Source of the DNA: CAVQYV01 sp963718295 [NCBI: uncultured Methylomirabilota bacterium]
Lineage (GTDB): Bacteria > Methylomirabilota > Methylomirabilia > CAVQYV01
Reading direction: 5' to 3'
Assembly (NCBI GenBank): GCA_963718295.1
Contig: CAVQYV010000008.1
Coordinates: forward strand, 1-64,000
Length of the DNA stretch: 64,000 nt
Under the pieces are notes generated by a model. It worked only from the letters and a program-made list of their open reading frames with translations, made no database searches and was not told the origin of the DNA. How positions within the stretch are numbered: the stretch's first letter is position 1; each line of letters starts with the position of its first letter. Below are positions 35,299 through 44,703 of this stretch, one piece after another. The position numbers and the translations under genes were made by a program.

Positions 35299-37185
35299 CT
35301 AGCGCGCCCTCGCCCTCTCTGCTGTCCGATCCGCAGGCCGAGCGGGCGCCCCGCGAAGTCCCGGGAATCCCAGGGAGGTGCGGATCAGTTCGGCCAGGAC
35401 GGCGGAGATCCCTGGCACTTCCTGCAACTCTTCGAGGGAGGCCTCCTTCAATCTTGCTACGTTCCCGAAGCGTTTGAGCAGGGCCTTCTTTCTCTTTTCC
35501 CCAATTCCTGGGATCTCATCCAATGCCGAATGGATGCCCCGCTTTCGGCGCAGCAGGCGATGGTAGGAGAGGGCGAAGCGATGGGCCTCGTCCCTGACGC
35601 GCTGCAACAGGTGAAGAGCGGGCGAATCAGGAGGCAGGCGCAGCGGGGCCTGTTTGCCTGGCAACCAGATCTCCTCCTCCTCTTTGGCTAGGGCCAAGAT
35701 CGCCGCATCAGAGACCCCGTAAGCCTTCAGGACTTGGAGTCCCGCGTGGAGCTGTCCCTTGCCTCCATCCAGCAAGATGAGGTCGGGCAGCGGGACCTCT
35801 TCCCGATGCTGCAGGCGCCGCCGCAGCACCTCCTCCATCATTGCGTAATCGTTGGCTCCCAGGACGGTCTTGATCTTGAAGCGGCGATAATGATCCTTTC
35901 TCCAATCTCCTTCTTTCCAGGCGATCATGGAGCCGACCGCCAGGGTGCCGGAGATATTGGAGATATCGTATGCCTCCAGGGTGCGGATCGGTCCGGACAG
36001 ACCGAGCGCCATTTGGAGGCCTCTGGCCCCCTCCTCCTGGTCGGTGGTGGAAGACAGGGAACCGGGGAGGACCTGCCCTGCGTTGGCCAGGGCCATCTGG
36101 AGAAGCCTGAGTTTCTTCCCTCGGCTGGGTACCACGATCCTGACCTGCTTCCCGCTCTTTCCCTTCAACCATTCCCTCACCAGTCCCTCCTCTGGAATGG
36201 GAAAGGGAAGGACAATCGTCTGGGGGATGCTCCGGTTTCTCGAATAATATTGCTGGAGGAAGGAACCCAGAAGGATCTCCTTCTCCCCCTCCTCGGTGCC
36301 GCGAAAGAGAAACGATTCCCTTCCCAGGAGCCTGCCCTCCCGGAAGGTGAAGCCCTGGATGGATGCCGCCTCTCCCTGGAAGGCGAGACCGAAGACATCC
36401 AGGTTCTCCCGCCCCGAAGAGATCACCCTCTGTTTCTCCAGGGCCCTCTTAAGGGAGGTTGCCTGGTCCCGGATCTTGGCGGCCCTCTCGAAATCGAGGC
36501 GGGCAGCGGCCTCCTTCATGGAATGTCTGAGCTGACGCAAAAGATCCCTTCTCTTGCCCTCCAGCAAGGCTTTTGCCTGATCGATCAGCACAGCGTATTC
36601 CTCTTCGGAGACGACTCCGGTGCAGGGGCCGAGGCATCGACCCATGTGATACTCCAGACAGGGGCGGGGAGAGGGCCTTACCCTCTTGCATTTTCGGAGA
36701 GGAAAGGCCTTATGGATCAGGGCTAAGGTATCCCACATGGCAGAGCTCGGGACGTAGGGCCCGAAGTAGAGGGCCCCATCACCTTTGATCCGACGGGCCA
36801 CGGCCAGCCGGGGGAAAGGTTCCTTCCGGTCGATGCGGATGAAGGGATAATGCTTGTCATCGCGGAGGATGATATTATATCTGGGTTTTTGCTCCTTCAC
36901 CAGGTTGCTTTCGAGGATGAAGGCCTCCAATTCGCTGTTGGTGAGGATGAAGTCGATATTGCGAATCTGGGAGACCATGGATCGAAGCCGGGGAGTAAGG
37001 GTGGCAGAGTCCTGGAAGTAGGAGGCTACCCGCTTGCGGAGGGATAGGGCCTTGCCGATGTAAAGAGGCCTTCGCCGGCCATCTCTCATGGCGTAAACCC
37101 CCGGTGCGTCAGGGAGGGCCTGGATCTTCTCCCGGAGTGAAATCAGGTCTTTCGTATTCGAATACGTGGTGTGCTCGGCCATCAA
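35299..37185 (-). CDS. uvrC: Excinuclease ABC subunit C
   Basis: A 628-residue UvrC, the dual-incision nuclease of nucleotide excision repair, recruited by UvrAB to damaged DNA. In order: GIY-YIG domain for the 3' cut (PGVYAMRDGRRRPLYIGKAL), the Cys-rich block (KCKRVRPSPRPCLEYHMGRC), the UVR motif that binds UvrB (AAARLDFERAAKIRDQ), the RNase H-like C-terminal nuclease (EAYDISNISGTLAVGSMIAW, LDGGKGQLHAG) and two helix-hairpin-helix motifs (IPGIGEKRKKALLKRFG, VPGISAVLAELI). Start ATG 37185 or 37182. It overlaps nothing and is transcribed away from the acyl-CoA dehydrogenase gene. Confidence 0.97.
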   Translation of the reverse strand: MMAEHTTYSNTKDLISLREKIQALPDAPGVYAMRDGRRRPLYIGKALSLRKRVASYFQDSATLTPRLRSMVSQIRNIDFILTNSELEAFILESNLVKEQKPRYNIILRDDKHYPFIRIDRKEPFPRLAVARRIKGDGALYFGPYVPSSAMWDTLALIHKAFPLRKCKRVRPSPRPCLEYHMGRCLGPCTGVVSEEEYAVLIDQAKALLEGKRRDLLRQLRHSMKEAAARLDFERAAKIRDQATSLKRALEKQRVISSGRENLDVFGLAFQGEAASIQGFTFREGRLLGRESFLFRGTEEGEKEILLGSFLQQYYSRNRSIPQTIVLPFPIPEEGLVREWLKGKSGKQVRIVVPSRGKKLRLLQMALANAGQVLPGSLSSTTDQEEGARGLQMALGLSGPIRTLEAYDISNISGTLAVGSMIAWKEGDWRKDHYRRFKIKTVLGANDYAMMEEVLRRRLQHREEVPLPDLILLDGGKGQLHAGLQVLKAYGVSDAAILALAKEEEEIWLPGKQAPLRLPPDSPALHLLQRVRDEAHRFALSYHRLLRRKRGIHSALDEIPGIGEKRKKALLKRFGNVARLKEASLEELQEVPGISAVLAELIRTSLGFPGLRGAPARPADRTAERARAR

Positions 37186-37347
37186 TCAATTATATTATTC
37201 CTGGCCTTCTGCGGCGTCAACACTCAAAAGCCAGGTGTGACAGCATAGATTGACGGCTCTGGTTGGGGGCCTTGTGGGGACGGCAGGGTTTGATAAGGGA
37301 GGCGGCGCACAACCGGGTCAATTGCAATGGGGAAAGAGGGGGAGGCG

Positions 37348-38331
37348 ATGAAGAGGGATAGGACGGAGGGAATCAAGAGGGTGGGTGTCATCGGAGCAGG
37401 CCTCATGGGGCATGGCATTGCCCAGACCTTCGCGGTAGCAGGCTTCCAGGTGAGCTTGACGGACCGTGCTTCCGAAGTGCTGGCGCAGGCACCCGCTCGC
37501 ATAGAGAGTAATCTGCGTCTCATGGAGGAGATGGGGCGTTTAGCCCCTGGTAGGATCTTTGAGATCCTGGCGCGGATCCGCATGGAGGCAGACCTGGCCT
37601 CGGCGGTGAAAGAGGCAGACTTCGTGTCCGAGTCCATCTCCGAGGATCTGAAACTGAAGCAGGAGTTGTTTGAAAAGATGGATGCCATTTGTCCGCCTCA
37701 TACCATTCTGGCCACCAATAGCTCTTCCTTGTTCCTTTCCCAGGTGGGAGCCCTGATGGGTCGGCGCGACAGACTCATCGCCACTCACCACCTCAATCCC
37801 CCTCACCTGGTCCCATTGGTGGAGGTCATGGGCGACGGGCACACCTCGGAGGAAACCCTGCAGAGCACGGTGTCCCTGATGAGGAGGTGCAGATGGGTTC
37901 CGGTGGTGCTGAAAAGGCAGGTGGCGGGCTACATCATCAATCGCCTGCTGATGGCGCTGTATCGGGAGGCGATCACGATGATTCAAGATGGAATCACCGA
38001 TGCGGAGGGCTTGGATTTGGCAGTGAAGGCGGGCTTTGGGATCAGGATGCCCGTCATGGGCCTTATGGAGGTGGCCGATCTGGCCGGATTGGACCTGATG
38101 GAGAAGGTATTGGGCAATCTGATGCCGGAGATCAACTCCCAGACCAGGCCGCCCGCTCTCCTCTCGGAGAAGGTGAAGAAGAATGAGTTGGGGGCCAAGA
38201 CCGGCAAGGGCTTCTACGACTGGAGTCAGCGGTCCTTGTCGGAGTTAATGAGCCAGCGGGATCGCTTCCTCAATCAAATGCGAGCATCCCTTTGGGACCA
38301 GGATGATCAGACAATCGGACCCGTGGTGTAG
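37348..38331 (+). CDS. 3-hydroxyacyl-CoA dehydrogenase (3-hydroxybutyryl-CoA dehydrogenase-like)
   Basis: An NAD-dependent dehydrogenase of about 327 residues of the single-domain-pair (FadB-unfused, PaaH/Hbd) type. ATG 37348 is preferred since GGGGGAGG lies upstream; ATG 37327 is possible. The Rossmann motif VGVIGAGLMGHGIAQTFA opens the protein. The catalytic His-Glu pair is in HHLNPPHLVPLVEVM, and the C-terminal domain starts at GYIINRLLMALYREAITM. These enzymes oxidise or reduce 3-hydroxyacyl-CoA, but relatives also act on L-gulonate or L-carnitine. The altronate-dehydratase-like pair convergent to it leaves a sugar-acid role open. Its 3' end overlaps the facing gene by 25 bases. Confidence 0.85.
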   Translation: MKRDRTEGIKRVGVIGAGLMGHGIAQTFAVAGFQVSLTDRASEVLAQAPARIESNLRLMEEMGRLAPGRIFEILARIRMEADLASAVKEADFVSESISEDLKLKQELFEKMDAICPPHTILATNSSSLFLSQVGALMGRRDRLIATHHLNPPHLVPLVEVMGDGHTSEETLQSTVSLMRRCRWVPVVLKRQVAGYIINRLLMALYREAITMIQDGITDAEGLDLAVKAGFGIRMPVMGLMEVADLAGLDLMEKVLGNLMPEINSQTRPPALLSEKVKKNELGAKTGKGFYDWSQRSLSELMSQRDRFLNQMRASLWDQDDQTIGPVV

Positions 38332-39488
38332 ATGTTAGTGGAGCCGCTGTAGCCCAGGGTCTCGGCCTTGGTCCCTTTCCCGGAGGCCACTGCTAGGATC
38401 TCGGCAAAGATGCGATCCCCAGCCTCTTCCAGCGATTCCTCTCCCGAGATCACACCGGAGACATCGAGGTCGATGAAATCCGGGAGGCGGGCTACAGTCT
38501 TCCAGTTGGCGCAGATCTTGAGGACCGGCACGAAGGGGAATCCCTGGGGTGCTCCCAGCCCCGTGGCAAAGGCGATGATCTGGGAGCCCGCGGCAGAAAG
38601 GCCGGCCATGATTTCCGGCTCCCGGCCCGGGGAATCCACGAAGAAGAGCCCTCGTCCCCGTTTCCTCTCCCCATATTCATAGGCGTCCTGGATGAGGGAG
38701 GACCCACTCTTCACAATGGATCCGAGGGACTTCTCCTCCAGGGTGCTGATCCCTCCTGCGATATTGCCGGCGCTGGGGTTTCCCCCCCGGATATCGGAGC
38801 CGCTGGCCTTGACCCTTCTCTCCAAGCCATCCACAAAGGAGAGCAGCTTTTCTGCCACTTCCCTGCTCTTGGACCTTTTGGCCAGGATGTGCTCGGCACC
38901 GATGACCTCCGTGGTCTCGCCGAAGATGACCGTACCGTTGAGGCCGATCAAACGGTCCACCGCCTTTCCCAGGGCAGGGTTGGCGGCCAAACCCGAGGTG
39001 GGATCGGAAGCCCCGCATTTCAGACCCAGGACCAACTCTTCAATTCCTACTTCTTCCCGCCTGAGGGTCGAGATCGCCTGGGCCATTTTTTGAGCCTTGA
39101 GGCCAGCCTCGGCCATAGCCCCAAAATATCCCCCCTCCTGCTGAATCCTGACGATTTCCACGGGCTTTTTCGATTGGCCCATTTCCTCTGCGATGCGGCT
39201 CGGATTCAATCCTTCACATCCCAGGGAAACGAGCAAAGCGGCGCCTACATTCGGGTTCTGGCCGAGATGAATCAGGGTCCGACTCACCATCTCCATATCA
39301 GCCTGTGTCTGTCCGCATCCGTTCTGGTGGGTGAAAACTGCGGCCCCCGGCACCTGGTGGGCGACGTGGATGGCCGCCTCGTTGGCGCAGGTCACCAGGG
39401 AGAAGACGGCCAATTGATTGCGGACCCCCACCTCCCCGTTAGCCCTTCGAAATCCCATAAAGGTAAGATTCCCTTCCATCTTCCTCAT
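38307..39488 (-). CDS. UxaA-family dehydratase/lyase, large subunit
   Basis: A 393-residue protein of the altronate dehydratase/galactarate dehydratase/sulfolactate sulfo-lyase beta family, which eliminates water or sulfite from hydroxy acids using a metal or Fe-S centre. Conserved blocks: FTHQNGCGQTQAD, LLVSLGCEGLNPSRIAE, LGLKCGASDPTSGLAANPAL, TVIFGETTEVIGAEHIL, GGNPSAGNIAGGISTLEEKS and a late Cys in VLKICANW. The SAF domain that precedes this in fused UxaA is encoded separately just upstream; the ATG at 39488 overlaps that gene's TGA. Which substrate it uses cannot be told. The C-terminus ends STNIYTTGPIV. Confidence 0.88.
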   Translation of the reverse strand: MRKMEGNLTFMGFRRANGEVGVRNQLAVFSLVTCANEAAIHVAHQVPGAAVFTHQNGCGQTQADMEMVSRTLIHLGQNPNVGAALLVSLGCEGLNPSRIAEEMGQSKKPVEIVRIQQEGGYFGAMAEAGLKAQKMAQAISTLRREEVGIEELVLGLKCGASDPTSGLAANPALGKAVDRLIGLNGTVIFGETTEVIGAEHILAKRSKSREVAEKLLSFVDGLERRVKASGSDIRGGNPSAGNIAGGISTLEEKSLGSIVKSGSSLIQDAYEYGERKRGRGLFFVDSPGREPEIMAGLSAAGSQIIAFATGLGAPQGFPFVPVLKICANWKTVARLPDFIDLDVSGVISGEESLEEAGDRIFAEILAVASGKGTKAETLGYSGSTNIYTTGPIV

Positions 39489-39799
39489 CGGCCTTGCCCT
39501 CTGGATCGCTGGCTCACCAGGTTGTGGATATGCACGAGGCCCCCGGGATGGATATCCTGGCTCGCTTCGCCGATCAATTCCCCATACTTACGCACTTCTC
39601 CCGCCTGAGGGATAAAAGTGGTGGCGAACTTATGGGCGAAGGGAATCGATTCCGTCAGCGTGATGGATGAACTCCCTTTTCCGGAAGCAAGCGGAAGGAT
39701 CTCCCCTTTCTGCAGATCGGCGAGGGCGGTCGCCGTATTATCGGAGGGATGGAGCAGGATATGCCTCCTTCCTTGGCCCTGAGTCTGCTGCTCGACCAT
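39485..39799 (-). CDS. UxaA-family SAF-domain small subunit
   Basis: A 104-residue SAF-domain protein, equal to the N-terminal region of altronate dehydratase or to the alpha subunit (SuyA type) of sulfolactate sulfo-lyase. It contains HPSDNTATALADLQKGEI, then TESIPFAHKFATTFI, VRKYGELIGEASQDIHPGG and the closing VHIHNLVSQRSRG, all typical of the family. It ends with a four-base overlap with the large-subunit gene, so the two subunits are translated together. No regulator or transporter for a sugar acid lies next to it; trmO follows upstream. Confidence 0.88.
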   Translation of the reverse strand: MVEQQTQGQGRRHILLHPSDNTATALADLQKGEILPLASGKGSSSITLTESIPFAHKFATTFIPQAGEVRKYGELIGEASQDIHPGGLVHIHNLVSQRSRGQGR

Positions 39800-39866
39800 T
39801 TCCGCTCCTTTCTAAAGACCATGGGCAAGACCTATGCACCGGGCCTTCCATTGCCCGAGTTTAGGA

Positions 39867-40313
39867 CTACCATAAATGCTGAAGCCAACCTGACCTCGCA
39901 CCCGGCCTATCATCGATTTTGGGCACATAGGGCTTGATGTCCAGGAGGGGCGTGCCATTGAGGACATCGATCCCCGAGACCCGGAGGAAATTCCCTTCCC
40001 TTCCGATCAACTCTACGGTAGAGATCCCAATGTGATTGGGCCTCCTGGGAGATCGGGTGGCGAAGACGCCGTGGATGCTCTCTTCCAGGTAGGATTTCAC
40101 CATCATCCTGGTCTGCCCCTCCCGGTGGAAGAAGTACAGGATGATGAGGTGAGAGAATCCTTCGATATCCTGAAGCCCCGGCTCGTACTCCTGGAATATC
40201 TCCAGAGTCGCCAAAGCCTGAGACCGAATGGACTGGAGCGGGGTCTCGTCCATCTCCTGGAAGGGGGAATGAATGATACCGATGGGGGAGATGATGATCT
40301 GTCTGGGATTCAT
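39867..40313 (-). CDS. trmO: tRNA (N6-threonylcarbamoyladenosine(37)-N6)-methyltransferase TrmO
   Basis: A protein of 148 residues of the TrmO/TsaA/VirR family, which methylates t6A37 of certain tRNAs with S-adenosylmethionine. ATG 40313 is chosen because similarity starts at IIISPIGIIHSPFQEMDETP; the open frame extends upstream without family sense. Further marks are YEPGLQDIEGFSHLIILYFF, the FATRSPRRPNHIGISTVEL block that forms the SAM pocket, and GIDVLNGTPLLDIKPYVP at the end. The protein lacks the C-terminal extension of the longer E. coli form, as in archaeal-type short TrmO. Confidence 0.88.
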   Translation of the reverse strand: MNPRQIIISPIGIIHSPFQEMDETPLQSIRSQALATLEIFQEYEPGLQDIEGFSHLIILYFFHREGQTRMMVKSYLEESIHGVFATRSPRRPNHIGISTVELIGREGNFLRVSGIDVLNGTPLLDIKPYVPKIDDRPGARSGWLQHLW

Positions 40314-40366
40314 AACCGACGATTCCAACTGGGATTTGCAGGGAAGGGAGGCATGAGCCTTGTCAC

Positions 40367-41248
40367 CTAAGCGTTTCTTCCTACCACCTTTGCCACCTGC
40401 CGGATATGCTCGGGAAGCACTCCGCAGCAGCCACCGATGACGGAGACCCCAAGATCCAGAAGATCCTGCACCTTGGCCGAAAAAGCCTCGGGCTCCTGGG
40501 CATAGACCGTCTTTTCGCCGATCCATTGGGGCGTTCCGGCATTGGGCTGAGCAGCCAGATATCCTGAATCCAGGCCTCTCATTTCCGCCATCAGGCCCAC
40601 CATCTCCTCCATGCCCTGTCCGCAGTTGGACCCGATCACTTGGACGCCCTCCTCGCGCAGGGCCCGGACGGCGGTCTCAGGATCGATTCCCATCATGGTT
40701 CGATATCCCTTCTGTCCCAAACTGAAGGACATGGTGGCGATGATGGGAAGATTCGTACTCTCCCTGGCGGCGCGGATGGCGATCTGGATCTCCTCCAGAT
40801 CGGACATGGTGCGAAAACAGAGGACATCCACCCCCCCTTCCGCCAGGGCCAGGGACTGCTCCCGGAAGACACCATACACCTCTTCCTGGGCAAGGGCCCC
40901 CAGGGGCGCCAAAAGCTCTCCGGTGGGCCCGACAGAGCCAAAGATGAAGCAAGATCTGGGCAGGGCCTGACGGGCGATCGCCGCTCCCCTCCGGTTCATT
41001 TCATAGGTCCTCTCCTCCAGGCCGAATCTTTTCAGTTTGATCCGGTTGGCGCCGAAGGTGTTGGTGCCAATGAGCTCTGCTCCCGCCTCGTGGAAAGAGT
41101 GATAGACCTCGGCGACCTCCTCGGGATGTTGGATATTCCAGATCTCAGAAGTCTCACCGGCAGGCAGACCCCGGTCTTGTATCAGGGTGCCCACTGCGCC
41201 ACTGGATACTATGGGGCCGAGGGAGAGACGATGCAGGAAGGTGTTCAT
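40367..41248 (-). CDS. Homocysteine S-methyltransferase family protein
   Basis: A barrel enzyme of about 293 residues of the betaine-homocysteine/MetH N-terminal family, which activates a thiol (homocysteine or similar) with zinc for methyl transfer. Start ATG 41248 or TTG 41269. The family opening SSGAVGTLIQDRGLPAG, the block ELIGTNTFGANRIKL, and all three zinc Cys are present: GSNCGQG near residue 207 and VIGGCCGVLPEHIRQVAK close to the C-terminus. No B12 or pterin domain follows, so the methyl donor would be a separate protein or a small methylated compound. It lies between trmO and a small conserved gene upstream of which is purF. Confidence 0.88.
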   Translation of the reverse strand: MNTFLHRLSLGPIVSSGAVGTLIQDRGLPAGETSEIWNIQHPEEVAEVYHSFHEAGAELIGTNTFGANRIKLKRFGLEERTYEMNRRGAAIARQALPRSCFIFGSVGPTGELLAPLGALAQEEVYGVFREQSLALAEGGVDVLCFRTMSDLEEIQIAIRAARESTNLPIIATMSFSLGQKGYRTMMGIDPETAVRALREEGVQVIGSNCGQGMEEMVGLMAEMRGLDSGYLAAQPNAGTPQWIGEKTVYAQEPEAFSAKVQDLLDLGVSVIGGCCGVLPEHIRQVAKVVGRNA

Positions 41249-41438
41249 CTTAGGAGGATTCCTTTTCAAGGGATGGCTGGGACCTGAACCCGATCAGGGA
41301 GGAAGAGGTCTTTTGGCTGAGTGAGGCCCAGGAGCCCGCTGATAGAGGTGATCTTCCGAAACGTGCTTGGATAGGCTTGAGGAGCTTCCAGGGGTTTGCG
41401 GCGAAATGTTCCAAAGACAATGGGGGAATCAATGGGCC

Positions 41439-41711
41439 TTACCAGATCCTGGAGGGGATACGGGAGCCTTCGCCCCTGACCAGGATGTCCACCAAAGCCT
41501 GGTCGAAATAATTGGACTGAGGAGCGAGATCAGAGCTGACATTAGCTTCGTAATAGCGCCTTCCCGCCAGGATATCTTGGGCCAAAACATCGAATAGGGT
41601 GTCGCTTTCGATGCCCCGTTTGACCTTTTCCCTGTTGTAGAGGATGATTTCTTCTACGATGAGCCGGGCGAGACGTTCGGCTCGTTGTTCCGGACCCGGT
41701 GCTTCCGCCAT
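41439..41711 (-). CDS. Small conserved helical protein of unknown function
   Basis: 90 residues from ATG 41711, which has AGGAGAGG upstream; a GTG at 41738 overlapping the purF stop is an alternative. The core RAERLARLIVEEIILYNREK, then GIESDTLFDVLAQDILAGRR, is a helical domain I have seen at the C-terminus of other deltaproteobacterial proteins, often after a zinc ribbon, but it has no assigned function. It is 24 bases downstream of purF and on the same strand, so probably cotranscribed. Confidence 0.6.
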   Translation of the reverse strand: MAEAPGPEQRAERLARLIVEEIILYNREKVKRGIESDTLFDVLAQDILAGRRYYEANVSSDLAPQSNYFDQALVDILVRGEGSRIPSRIW

Positions 41712-41734
41712 CGCATCCTCTCCTTCCGTTTTCC

Positions 41735-43135
41735 TCACTCAAAGAGCGCCAACTGTGCCACCAATTCCTGAGAATGGAGGCTAATTGGATAGTCCCCGGT
41801 AAAGCAAGCCAGGCAGAATCCATCTTTTCTATCCACTGCCTTCATCATCCCCTCCAGGCTGAGATAGGAAAGGGTATTTGCCCGGAGATAACGGCATATT
41901 TCTTCCTTGCTGTGGGTGGCGGCGATGAGTTCCTTGCGGGTGGGAGTGTCGATGCCGTAGTAGCACGGAGAAAGGAAAGGAGGAGAGGTGATTCGGAGAT
42001 GAACCTCCCGGGCTCCCGCGGCCTTCACCATGGAGACGATTTTTCGACTGGTGGTACCCCGTACGATGGAATCATCTACCACCACCACCCGCCTTCCTTC
42101 CAGCACCTGGCGGACCGCGTTCAATTTGATCTTTACCCCGAAGTGCCGGATCGATTGTTTGGGCTCGATGAAGGTACGGCCTATGTAATGGTTGCGGATC
42201 AACCCATATTCGAAAGGGATCCCAGATTGGCGGGAGTAGCCGAGGGCGGCATATACTCCGGAATCAGGTACTGGCACTACCAGATCGGCTTCCACTGGCG
42301 CCTCGTTCGCCAACTGAGCACCCAACCTGTGACGCACCTGGTGAACGCTCTGGCCGAAAAGGAGACTGTCGGGGCGAGCCAAATAGATATGCTCGAAGAT
42401 GCACTGCTTGGTTTCTGCCGGAGGGAAGGGGAAATGGGAATGGACTCCCTCCTGATTGATGCGCACGACTTCACCGGGCTCCACATCCCGCACGAATCGG
42501 GCTTCGATGAGATCGAAGGCACACGTCTCGGAAGCCAAGACATAGCCCCCCTTGAATTTGCCCAGCGAGAGGGGTCGCAGTCCATGGGGATCTCGGATCC
42601 CGACCAATTCCTGCTCGTTCATCAGGACGAGGCAATAGGCGCCCCTCACCTTCTCCAGGGCGTCAATCGTCGCATCCAGCAGGGAGTCGGCGGAAGATCG
42701 GGCAATCAGATGTACCATTACCTCAGAATCGGAAGAGGAGGAAAAGATCGCGCCCTGGCTCTCCAACTCGGCCCTCAAAGGGACGGAGTTGACGAGATTC
42801 CCGTTGTGGCCTAAGGCCAGGGATCCCTGCCGGTATGAGGCAAGGAAGGGCTGGGCATTGGCCAGGTTGCTGGTCCCAGTGGTCGAGTAGCGCACGTGTC
42901 CGATAGCGACGGTGCCCGGGAGCTTTCGTAAGTGCTCCTCCGAGAAGACATCGGCAACGAGACCCATTCCCTTTTCGACCAGAAGAGATTGGCCGTCACT
43001 GACCACCACTCCGGCGCTCTCCTGACCTCGGTGTTGCAGCGCATAAAGTCCCAGATATGCGATGTTGGAGGCCTCGGGGTGCCCATAAACCCCTATGATT
43101 CCGCACTCTTCTCTTAGCTTGTCCCCTGTGATCAT
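41735..43135 (-). CDS. purF: Amidophosphoribosyltransferase
   Basis: A 466-residue PurF, which transfers ammonia from glutamine to PRPP in the first committed step of purine synthesis. The N-terminal nucleophile is Cys11 (REECGIIGVYGHPEASNIAY) after a ten-residue propeptide, as in the processed Bacillus type. The glutaminase domain contains GHVRYSTTGTSNLANAQPF and LALGHNGNLVN; the PRTase domain has the PRPP loop VVVVDDSIVRGTTSRKIVSM. Cys residues of an Fe-S cluster of the Bacillus type are plausible (PPFLSPCYYGIDTP and KDGFCLACFTGDYP). Standard length. Confidence 0.96.
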   Translation of the reverse strand: MITGDKLREECGIIGVYGHPEASNIAYLGLYALQHRGQESAGVVVSDGQSLLVEKGMGLVADVFSEEHLRKLPGTVAIGHVRYSTTGTSNLANAQPFLASYRQGSLALGHNGNLVNSVPLRAELESQGAIFSSSSDSEVMVHLIARSSADSLLDATIDALEKVRGAYCLVLMNEQELVGIRDPHGLRPLSLGKFKGGYVLASETCAFDLIEARFVRDVEPGEVVRINQEGVHSHFPFPPAETKQCIFEHIYLARPDSLLFGQSVHQVRHRLGAQLANEAPVEADLVVPVPDSGVYAALGYSRQSGIPFEYGLIRNHYIGRTFIEPKQSIRHFGVKIKLNAVRQVLEGRRVVVVDDSIVRGTTSRKIVSMVKAAGAREVHLRITSPPFLSPCYYGIDTPTRKELIAATHSKEEICRYLRANTLSYLSLEGMMKAVDRKDGFCLACFTGDYPISLHSQELVAQLALFE

Positions 43136-43310
43136 GGCTTCCCCTCACTTCTCGCAGTATACTCGATTGGACCCAAAATGACAAACGAAAATGCTTGATC
43201 CAGTTGGCCAGGTTGGCAATGGATCGTCTTATGGGAGTCCCAAGTCTCAATTTTGCAGAGAAGGGCAGGGGACGGGATGATGGGGAAAGCGGGAAATCGA
43301 GCAGGGCCGA

Positions 43311-44477
43311 TCAGAGGGTGCGCCGAATGCATCGAATCGCCTGGTGGGTACGATCCTCATTCTCCACCAGGGCAAAGCGCACATGGGAATCCCCGAATTG
43401 CCCGAAACCGATGCCGGGAGACACGGCTACCTTGGCCTCCTTCAACAGGAATTTGGAGAATTCGAGGGACCCCATGGAGAGGTACTGCTCGGGGATCTTC
43501 GCCCAGACGAACATCGTCCCCTTGGGCTTGGGAATCTTCCAGCCGGCTCGATTCAGCCCATCCACCAGGCAATCCCTGCGCGATCGATAAGTGGCCACGA
43601 TCTCCTGGACGCAATCCTGCGGTCCATTCAATGCGATGATGCTGGCAATCTGAATCGGTTGAAAGACGCCATAATCCAAATAGCTCTTGATTCGGGCGAG
43701 GGCGCTGATGATCTGGCAATTTCCTACGGCAAAGCCCACCCGCCATCCAGCCATGCTGTAGCTCTTGGAGAGGGTGAAGAATTCGATTCCCACATCCTTG
43801 GCGCCGGGGATCTGCAGGAAACTGGGCGCCCGGTAGCCGTCGAAGACCAGATCCGCATAGGCGAAATCATGGACCACGATCAGGTTGTGCTCTTTGGCCA
43901 AGGCAACGACCTTTTCAAAGAAATCCCGCTCTACGACCGCTGTGGTGGGATTGTGGGGAAAGCTGAGCATGAGGACTTTGGGCAAAGGCCAGCTCTGGCG
44001 GAAGGATTCGAGGAGGGATTCAAAGAAATCCGCTTCCGGATCCAGCTTGACCGAGCACACACTCGCCCCGGCAATGATGGCTGAATAGGCGTGGATGGGA
44101 TAGGTGGGATCAGGAACCAGGGCCGAATCGCCCGGCCCCAAGAGGGCCAATGCCAGATGGGCGATCCCCTCTTTGGCTCCGATGGTGGCAATGGCCTCCG
44201 TCTCCGGGTCAAGTTCCACACCGTAGTTTCTGCGATACCAATCGGTGATGGCCCCCCTCAACTTTCCAATGCCCCGGGAGGCTGAATACCGATGATTTCT
44301 GGGGTTCCTCACCGCCTCGATGAGCTTTTCCACGATGTGAGGAGGAGTCGGCAGGTCCGGATTTCCCATGCCGAAATCGATGATATCCTCTCCCCTGGCC
44401 CTTGCCTGGACCTTTAGCTCATTGACGATGTTGAAGACGTAAGGGGGAAGCCTCTTGATGCGATGGAATTGCTCCAT
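43311..44477 (-). CDS. alaC: Alanine aminotransferase, AlaC/LL-diaminopimelate aminotransferase-like
   Basis: A 388-residue class I/II PLP enzyme very like E. coli AlaC, which makes alanine from pyruvate and glutamate. ATG 44477 follows GGGGAGGGACGGGAA; the frame extends upstream without similarity. Marks: [39 protein letters not shown], the PLP-binding Asp204 region [20 protein letters not shown] and the Schiff-base Lys238 in [17 protein letters not shown]. Related enzymes act as LL-diaminopimelate aminotransferases; AlaC is favoured by the N-terminus and by [20 protein letters not shown] near the end. It diverges from the TPP enzyme gene. Confidence 0.88.
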   Translation of the reverse strand: MEQFHRIKRLPPYVFNIVNELKVQARARGEDIIDFGMGNPDLPTPPHIVEKLIEAVRNPRNHRYSASRGIGKLRGAITDWYRRNYGVELDPETEAIATIGAKEGIAHLALALLGPGDSALVPDPTYPIHAYSAIIAGASVCSVKLDPEADFFESLLESFRQSWPLPKVLMLSFPHNPTTAVVERDFFEKVVALAKEHNLIVVHDFAYADLVFDGYRAPSFLQIPGAKDVGIEFFTLSKSYSMAGWRVGFAVGNCQIISALARIKSYLDYGVFQPIQIASIIALNGPQDCVQEIVATYRSRRDCLVDGLNRAGWKIPKPKGTMFVWAKIPEQYLSMGSLEFSKFLLKEAKVAVSPGIGFGQFGDSHVRFALVENEDRTHQAIRCIRRTL

Positions 44478-44703
44478 TTCCCGTCCCTCCCCTATTGCCT
44501 GTCGGCCCTGGGCTTTTTGGTATGGCCACAAAAAAGCGTGAGGCATGATCATACAGCCAAAAGACTTTGTCAAGCCCCTTTTTCTCATCGATTGAACCCT
44601 TTGGGAGGAAAATGACCGCTTTCCAACTTGACTAATAGGGGCAATTGATATAGGCATCTGAACGAGACCAACTTTCATAAATCGTTGTCAAAGGAGGAGA
44701 TGG

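Noticed and set aside
41699-42814. 371-codon plus-strand open frame
   Set aside because: Antisense to purF. Shadow.
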